This document shows positions 1-4,762 of a stretch of DNA of 9,417 nucleotides, in pieces. How positions within the stretch are numbered: position 1 is the first letter of the stretch; every line of letters begins with the position of its first letter. This DNA comes from CAYVQU01 sp964453155. GTDB taxonomy: Bacteria > Chloroflexota > Anaerolineae > Anaerolineales > UBA11858. The notes below the pieces were generated by a model that saw nothing but the letters and a program-made list of their open reading frames with translations, did no database searches and was not told the DNA's origin. The translations under genes and the position numbers were made by a program. Location: positions 1-9,417 of the forward strand of contig CAYVQU010000191.1 in assembly GCA_964453155.1 (NCBI GenBank). Reading direction: 5' to 3'.

Positions 1-1147
1 CTTTTTTGTTGCTCAACGCTTCTGTTTTGCCTGAGTTACTGCAGTAGAGTCCACTTTGCTTCTGGCCATTATTGAAAACCAGAACGCTGCCAGCCCCTGG
101 TAGACCAGCAGGAATCCATTGGGCGTCATGTTGGGCGAAAAGTTTTTGATCGGCACTGGAACCAGCATCATAGGCTTGCGGATTCCCCCACCGATACAAG
201 ATATCCCCACCTTTGCCGTAGTTTCCACCAGAATGACCCGCGGCCTCCCCCGTGGTGGTGCTGTGATCGATCACCCAAATTTCATTAAAGCCATGGACAC
301 TCAGCATAATTTGGTCAAGATCAGGGTGATAATCGATCGAATTGGTATGCTGCCAATCGGGATTTCCAGAACGCTTGGTGCCAAAATTCAAATCGATTAA
401 TTCTGGATGGTCGGCTACCACCCCATAATTCTCTTTCGTCGGATCTTCATCTTGAATGAGGTGATCCCAAACATGCCATTCCCAGACAATTTGATTGGTC
501 TCTGGGTTGACTTCGATAATATGATCGGGCCAAATCCCTTCAGCTGTGATCGTATCCGGGTTACGTCCGGCCGCGAGGGCCGCGTCCATGGAGACGAATT
601 CCCAGGCGATCATCAAGATATTGCCATTCGGCAGGGATTCAATATCATGATGGGCCTGAACCCGCTCATCTGCATATCGAAATGACCAAACCACGGTTCC
701 ATCAGGGGCAATTTCTTCGACAATTCCACCACTACCTCCCGCGCTAAAAGTCGCCGAACGGACCGTACCAGTGCGGAGCAAATTCCCATTTTCCAACAGA
801 TAAACTGAATTTCCAGGACTGTAATTACTCTGCCAGGTATACACTGCTGCGCCATCCCGGTTCATCAGGTAGGTTTCGTTCATGCGGATGGGAGAAAACA
901 AGAACAGGTCGATTTCTGGGGGTAGTTCAACACCGATCTCAATAGACTCTGCCATTTCAGGTTCAACTTGTACTATAAAAATAGATGCCGCCAATGGTTC
1001 CACGGTTGGATAATACTCGACCGGCGCGGTACTCGGGGTAGCACTCACACCGCCGGTTTCAGGGATTTCGGAACCGAATGAACAAGCCCCCATTAGCAGC
1101 ACACCGATGAATAGGATGACAATTATTTTGATATGATTTGGTTTCAT
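1..1147 (-). CDS. Arylsulfotransferase-like lipoprotein (3' end outside the window)
   Basis: The frame is open from ATG at 1147 to the window edge, 382 codons, so the C-terminus is missing. Residues 1-22 form a lipoprotein signal (MKPNH, a hydrophobic stretch, then LLMGAC with Cys22 as the likely lipidated residue). A GGAAG ribosome binding site sits 7 bases before the ATG. From about residue 85 it matches the second half of the fusion protein at 4763-7303 closely. Landmarks are the YSPGNSVYL segment, HHDIE (His166), WPDHIIEVNP, VWEWHVWDHL, HTNSIDY (His267), IDHSTTT, YRWGNPQAYDAG and QHDAQW (His340). These fit the arylsulfotransferase (ASST) beta-propeller family, which moves sulfuryl groups between phenolic compounds outside the cytoplasm. 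Position 285 is His where the paralogue has Arg, so activity is uncertain. Similarity to the paralogue fades after Gly361, near the window edge. It follows the DUF1566 lipoprotein by 96 bases with a hairpin between. Family assignment is fairly sure; catalytic function is not. Confidence 0.85.
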   Translation of the reverse strand, partial: MKPNHIKIIVILFIGVLLMGACSFGSEIPETGGVSATPSTAPVEYYPTVEPLAASIFIVQVEPEMAESIEIGVELPPEIDLFLFSPIRMNETYLMNRDGAAVYTWQSNYSPGNSVYLLENGNLLRTGTVRSATFSAGGSGGIVEEIAPDGTVVWSFRYADERVQAHHDIESLPNGNILMIAWEFVSMDAALAAGRNPDTITAEGIWPDHIIEVNPETNQIVWEWHVWDHLIQDEDPTKENYGVVADHPELIDLNFGTKRSGNPDWQHTNSIDYHPDLDQIMLSVHGFNEIWVIDHSTTTGEAAGHSGGNYGKGGDILYRWGNPQAYDAGSSADQKLFAQHDAQWIPAGLPGAGSVLVFNNGQKQSGLYCSNSGKTEALSNKK

Positions 1148-1180
1148 TATTAGACTTCCATTTCATTCGGATTATTTCGG

Positions 1181-1226
1181 AAAAATTTGACCGCTTGGAT
1201 ATTATTCATATCCAGGCGGTCAAATT
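1181..1226 (-). terminator. Strong hairpin with T-tract between the DUF1566 and ASST-like lipoprotein genes
   Basis: Arms 1184-1194 and 1216-1226 pair perfectly over 11 bp (AATTTGACCGC with its complement). After one mismatch (1195/1215) a further 7 bp pair (1196-1202 with 1208-1214) around a 5-base loop. Read on the minus strand the 3' arm runs into TTTTT, as in a Rho-independent terminator. It lies 18 bases past the stop of the DUF1566 gene and 37 bases before the next ATG. It may end that gene's transcript fully, or only partly so that the ASST-like gene is expressed by read-through at lower level. I see no convincing promoter between the hairpin and that ATG. Confidence 0.75.
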
Positions 1227-1243
1227 ACAATTTTCTTCAACCC

Positions 1244-2896
1244 CTAAGGCCGCTGCCCTCCAGAAGGCGGTTGGTTGCCGCCGCGAGGTCCCCCTTCTGG
1301 AACACAAGCCAAATCGCCAGACGGGACTGTGGCACAACTGCCACCGAGGGTGCCCTGGGGGGTATCGATTGAACAGGCTGAACCTGAAGTCAAACCGGTG
1401 CAAGCATCCAAAGCAGCCTGAGGGGGGCCAGATTGATCCCCACGGTTCGGGGCGGAACCTGAGGCACCATCCGTTTGTCCTTGAGAATTTCCAGGACCAG
1501 CAGCGCGGCCACCCACGAAAGGATCAACTTCGCCACCGGTTAGGATTTCGGCCGTCACCCCATTGCGCACACAACGGGCGTAATTATAAATCCGCACTTG
1601 ATCTTCTTGGCCTTCGGAACCACGGCCCTCAGCATACCGGGAGGGATCGCCACTTTTCGGATCACTGCGTTGGGCCCCGGCCCCATGGACGTCGGTCAGA
1701 TTGCCATTGGGGAGGCCATAGGCCTGTCCAAAAGCCACATAGACCGCCTGGCTGGGCCGAGAGTCAAGGTGGGTCGTGCTGGTCCAGTACCAGGACTCGG
1801 TTTCGGTGACGGTAAAGATGGGATCAATGGCCGCGGTGTTCGTTGTTTGGGGCGACCGAGTGTAATCTACGATGCTTTGGAGTTCTTTGGCATTCGGCAG
1901 GCGCCAATCAGTGTAACCACCAAAATCGAGGGTTTCGCAGTAATTCAAGGCTCCCGCCCAGTCGTAGGTTTCAATACTATCGGTTTGCTGCCACATTAGG
2001 CCGGTAGCTTGATCTGTGATGGTCCCATTTCCATTGGCAACCAAATCATTCTCGCCATACGCTGCATTGCCACGGACGTAGCGGACAAACTGTCCCATCT
2101 GGCGGCCACGAGCACTGGAGGCGGGATAGCCTTTGATCCGCCCATCTGCGAAATTGACCCCGAAAACGGTCTGGGCACCCCCCATCGTGGTCCCCACATA
2201 TTCCGTGCTGGACCAATATTGGGCGTCGATATCGCGTTCACCCAAACTGGTATCACCAAACCGGAAATCAAAGTAATTGGTGTCTATATAGGGAATTTTT
2301 TGGGAAACGCTGCCATTAAAATCAATCAAGGAGTAGAGTTCTTTGATCGTGGGTAAGCGCCAATCTGAATATCCCGCCAGGTTAAAGCTGTTGGCCCCGG
2401 CTAAGGCTTCTTCGTAAGAAAGTTTATTGTCCAAATCGGGGGTTTGCTGCCACATCAGACCGGTATTGAGATCAGTTACCGTACCGTCACCGTTAGCAGT
2501 ATAACGAGCCTGAGTGCCTGCATACTGAGCATCCTGGCCATAAAAATCTTCGCCTGCGGTCGGACAAGCGATTCCGACCGAATCATCATAACAGTGATCT
2601 TGGCCGGTATCGACAATGACGTAAGGGAAAGTGCTGGCCGATGATTGATCTTGAACGGGCTGGGGTTGAAGGGGTTCGATATCTTTGGTTGGAGATTCGG
2701 GGATATCCATCTCAGGTAATTTTTCAGGCTGAGCGGGATTTTCTTTGATTTCTAAGGCAGGTTGAGAGTCAAATACTTCACTAACGGCAGCTTCTGGCAC
2801 CGTCGCACTAACGACCGGCACCATGGCAGTACAGGCTGACAGAATTGCCCCCAACGCCATCAAAACAAAACTGATATAAATTTTTTTCTGGGACAT
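1244..2896 (-). CDS. DUF1566 (Lcl C-terminal-like) double-domain lipoprotein with a C-terminal four-Cys motif
   Basis: This is a complete 550-residue gene, ATG to TAG, with a good ribosome binding site (AGGAGA, 7 bases before ATG). Residues 1-22 are a classic lipoprotein signal ending in LSAC (Cys22). A Pro/Glu/Gln-rich spacer follows to about residue 90. Next comes the DTGQ-x2-C ... CP-x2-G-x2-F-x-GQDAQ entry motif, then two DUF1566 domains at about 133-275 and 287-444. Both carry NGxGT(V/I)TDxxTGLMWQQ, DWRLPxxKEL and W(S/T)ST signatures. The second ends with DVHGAGAQRSDPKSGDP, which also appears in the fusion protein. DUF1566 is the domain at the C-terminus of Legionella Lcl adhesin, so surface binding is a reasonable guess; no enzyme activity is established. 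The tail is Gly/Pro-rich and holds four Cys (499, 508, 521, 531). Upstream lies the boxes-plus-hairpin module. Together with the next gene it looks like a split version of the 4763-7303 fusion. Confidence 0.92.
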   Translation of the reverse strand: MSQKKIYISFVLMALGAILSACTAMVPVVSATVPEAAVSEVFDSQPALEIKENPAQPEKLPEMDIPESPTKDIEPLQPQPVQDQSSASTFPYVIVDTGQDHCYDDSVGIACPTAGEDFYGQDAQYAGTQARYTANGDGTVTDLNTGLMWQQTPDLDNKLSYEEALAGANSFNLAGYSDWRLPTIKELYSLIDFNGSVSQKIPYIDTNYFDFRFGDTSLGERDIDAQYWSSTEYVGTTMGGAQTVFGVNFADGRIKGYPASSARGRQMGQFVRYVRGNAAYGENDLVANGNGTITDQATGLMWQQTDSIETYDWAGALNYCETLDFGGYTDWRLPNAKELQSIVDYTRSPQTTNTAAIDPIFTVTETESWYWTSTTHLDSRPSQAVYVAFGQAYGLPNGNLTDVHGAGAQRSDPKSGDPSRYAEGRGSEGQEDQVRIYNYARCVRNGVTAEILTGGEVDPFVGGRAAGPGNSQGQTDGASGSAPNRGDQSGPPQAALDACTGLTSGSACSIDTPQGTLGGSCATVPSGDLACVPEGGPRGGNQPPSGGQRP

Positions 2897-2921
2897 AACT
2901 TTCTCCTATCATTTCCATTCG

Positions 2922-2962
2922 ATAAAATAAGGCTGAGAATTGATTGCCATTCTCAACCTTAT
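2922..2962 (-). terminator. Leader hairpin, copy 1
   Basis: Arms 2927-2940 and 2949-2962 pair over 14 positions around an 8-base loop. The single non-Watson-Crick position becomes a G-U pair only when read as minus-strand RNA, which fits minus-strand transcription. The stem is followed by TTTTAT on that strand. It lies 31 bases before the ATG of the DUF1566 lipoprotein and 144 bases past the upstream stop. It could be a terminator for the lipoprotein gene above, a 5'-leader structure of the gene below, or both. The T-tract is weaker than in copy 2. Confidence 0.65.
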
Positions 2963-2994
2963 CTTAGAGCAAATATGTTTAGAAATTGTTTAGA
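2961..2994 (-). promoter_or_regulatory. Tandem 11-bp-period boxes and putative -10, copy 1
   Basis: On the minus strand the 8-mer TCTAAACA occurs twice (2987-2994 and 2976-2983), 11 bp apart. A 9-base gap then leads to TAAGAT (2961-2966), which matches the TATAAT consensus at 4 of 6 positions. The -10 ends 65 bases before the start codon at 2896. Two direct repeats one helical turn apart are typical of OmpR/PhoB-family response regulator sites; TTAACA-type repeats with a 5-base spacer resemble the Bacillus PhoP box. The regulator's identity is inference. Confidence 0.5.
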
Positions 2995-3029
2995 AGTGAT
3001 GGAGATTTGATTGGTATAAATTCGGTGGG

Positions 3030-3092
3030 GACCCCGGGGGTTTCACTTACCCCAAAACCAAGGATTGTTGATCTCTTCAATCCCCTGGGGTC
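3030..3092. repeat. GC-rich inverted repeat with a 41-base loop
   Basis: GACCCCGGGGG at 3030-3040 faces CCCCTGGGGTC at 3082-3092. As plus-strand RNA the arms pair over 11 bp with one G-U; as minus-strand RNA one position mismatches. A smaller stem, GGATTG (3062-3067) with CAATCC (3078-3083), lies inside and overlaps the outer arm by two bases, so the two folds compete at that edge. It starts 13 bases past the stop of the gene at 3106. No T-tract follows, so it is not a standard intrinsic terminator; transcript-end protection or a protein site are possible. Confidence 0.5.
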
Positions 3093-3105
3093 TGATACGG
3101 AGATC

Positions 3106-4734
3106 CTAATGAAATAAGAAATCTGTAGTGGGAATTTGAGGCATTGGGATGGAATGAGAATAGAGATAGGCGCTGTCAGGAAAACTCATCGCGCCCAACA
3201 AATCCGCCCGTAACTTGACCAATTCAGCTATTTGTTCGGCTGTCAGCGTTTCGTTGGTCTTGGAAAAGTTGACCGCAAAATGATAGACAATGGATCCATC
3301 TAATTCACCATAGCGGCCCATCAAATCCAAGACAGTGGCGTAATTAGGGGAGGTGCCCTGCATGAATTTACGCAATTCGATTGCGACTTGTTCCCGGACA
3401 TCAACAATCCCATATAAATAAGGGCGTTGGATATCGACCAAATCTGTGATCAAATGCGTTTGGTCGGGGGAGAGGGCGTTTAGCAATGCTTCGCCGTAAT
3501 CGCCGGTGATATTGGTACCAATGTTATACCCAGGATTACCAACTGCGGGGGCATCTTTCATGTAAAAAGAACCGAAATAAGTTCCCTGGCGCTCCGGGCA
3601 AAAATATACATCGGCTTCAATTGATCCCGCATACCAACTATACATGTCGCCGGCGTAAGTCATCACTGCAACTTTGACGTCGCGGTCCAAACCGCGCAGA
3701 CTGTCCGGTTCATTGACCTCCGGCCAATCGAGCATACCCTGCCCGACCATAGCCTCTAGATACGCGCGTTGGGTTTCGTTAAATTCACTAATGAGGCCCC
3801 CCATCACCTGAGCCCGTTCAAAACTAATCTGTCCATCTAATCGATATAATTCGGCGGAATAAGTCTTGATCGCATCTTCATCCAAACCAGCTGCTCCCGC
3901 GGGGAGATCATCATCCAAGAGCCGGCGGAACGCGTCCATCAAAACGAACCGGCGATAACCATATTCATTGATCGCTGCAACCTGGCTTTCGGCCAGGGTA
4001 ATTAATTCCGCCTGTTGTGCGGGAGTTAAAACCGCGAGCATATTGAAGGCCGCCCGGGTCAAAAAGTCGGTGTTATGCCCCATTTCGGTAGGATCATTAT
4101 CCCGTAAGTATTGAAAACCCCAAAAATCAGCCACTTTTCCCGGCGGGAAGAATGAATCGGCTGCCAGATTACCCGTTAAAAAGGAGAGGGCGTCGAAAGC
4201 AATGGTCATCCCTTGGGCCCGGTCGGAGAGTGCCTGATCGATGTTATACGCCGGTTTGTCTCCCGATTTTTGAGATCGTTCGGAGAGGGCTTCTGATTCT
4301 CCTGGTTTAGACTCATCTGGTTGGTCAGGGCGATCATTTCTTTGGGGAGAACAGGCTAATTGATCTAAAACGGTTTCGCACAATCCAGTTTCAGTCCCTT
4401 TGTGAGAAGTGAATTCACAGGCATCACCAGCGATTAGCTCCGAACAGGCGGTTATTGCAGCTTCGGGGGGCAATCGCTTTTCCGAATTTTGGTCTGGTTT
4501 CCGATCCGGATCTTCTGAAAATTCTTGATCCTGGTGATTAACTGGTTCAGGTTCATTGGATAAACTTGAATTCTCCGCAATCGCGGTCGGCACCGTATCG
4601 GGTTCGGATTGAACAACTTCCGGTTGAGATGTGACTGGTTCAACTACGGCATTCTCACCAAACGTATCTGGCGAACAGGCCGTCAACACCAGTCCAATAA
4701 ACAATATGCAATACAGTATCTTTGGGTTCATCAT
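3106..4734 (-). CDS. Lipoprotein of unknown function with a four-Cys motif and a duplicated helical module
   Basis: The product is 542 residues, ATG at 4734 to TAG. The frame stays open upstream to 4896, but that part overlaps the preceding gene and lacks signal features. The chosen start has AAAGGTG just upstream and begins a lipoprotein signal (MMNPKILYC, hydrophobic core, LTAC with Cys20); ATG at 4731 is an equally good alternative. Residues 21-95 are an acidic, Pro-rich spacer. Four Cys at 97, 106, 119 and 128 match the spacing in the tail of the DUF1566 lipoprotein. A charged linker follows, then a helical region from about 165 onward. Within it a segment beginning LTPAQ (236-330) and one beginning LSPDQ (421-514) look like two copies of one unit: each has an LDGxI core and closes on a T-x2-Q helix. 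The LTxxQ starts recall periplasmic Spy/CpxP-type proteins, but similarity is too slight to name it so. It lies 28 bases after the fusion gene, probably in one operon. Confidence 0.85.
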   Translation of the reverse strand: MMNPKILYCILFIGLVLTACSPDTFGENAVVEPVTSQPEVVQSEPDTVPTAIAENSSLSNEPEPVNHQDQEFSEDPDRKPDQNSEKRLPPEAAITACSELIAGDACEFTSHKGTETGLCETVLDQLACSPQRNDRPDQPDESKPGESEALSERSQKSGDKPAYNIDQALSDRAQGMTIAFDALSFLTGNLAADSFFPPGKVADFWGFQYLRDNDPTEMGHNTDFLTRAAFNMLAVLTPAQQAELITLAESQVAAINEYGYRRFVLMDAFRRLLDDDLPAGAAGLDEDAIKTYSAELYRLDGQISFERAQVMGGLISEFNETQRAYLEAMVGQGMLDWPEVNEPDSLRGLDRDVKVAVMTYAGDMYSWYAGSIEADVYFCPERQGTYFGSFYMKDAPAVGNPGYNIGTNITGDYGEALLNALSPDQTHLITDLVDIQRPYLYGIVDVREQVAIELRKFMQGTSPNYATVLDLMGRYGELDGSIVYHFAVNFSKTNETLTAEQIAELVKLRADLLGAMSFPDSAYLYSHSIPMPQIPTTDFLFH

Positions 4735-4762
4735 TATCACCTTTCGAATATAATTTTTTACC

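Larger units (their letters stand above)
2897..3105. other. Intergenic region with leader module copy 1 and a GC-rich inverted repeat
   Basis: This 209-base gap has no credible gene. Its lower third holds a hairpin (2927-2962), a putative -10 (2961-2966) and tandem boxes (2976-2994), described separately. Its upper part holds a long inverted repeat (3030-3092). The hairpin and boxes closely match the gap at 7304-7435. Confidence 0.85.

Noticed and set aside
13..228. Short minus-strand frame near the window edge, considered as a frameshifted end of the ASST-like gene
   Set aside because: The main frame stays open to the edge and carries the QHDAQW and FNNG motifs through this region; the other frame has none of them.
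1138..1809. A 223-codon plus-strand open frame opposite the DUF1566 lipoprotein gene
   Set aside because: It is antisense to a well-supported gene, is rich in His/Arg/Gly/Pro as expected for a shadow frame, lacks a ribosome binding site and shows no domain.
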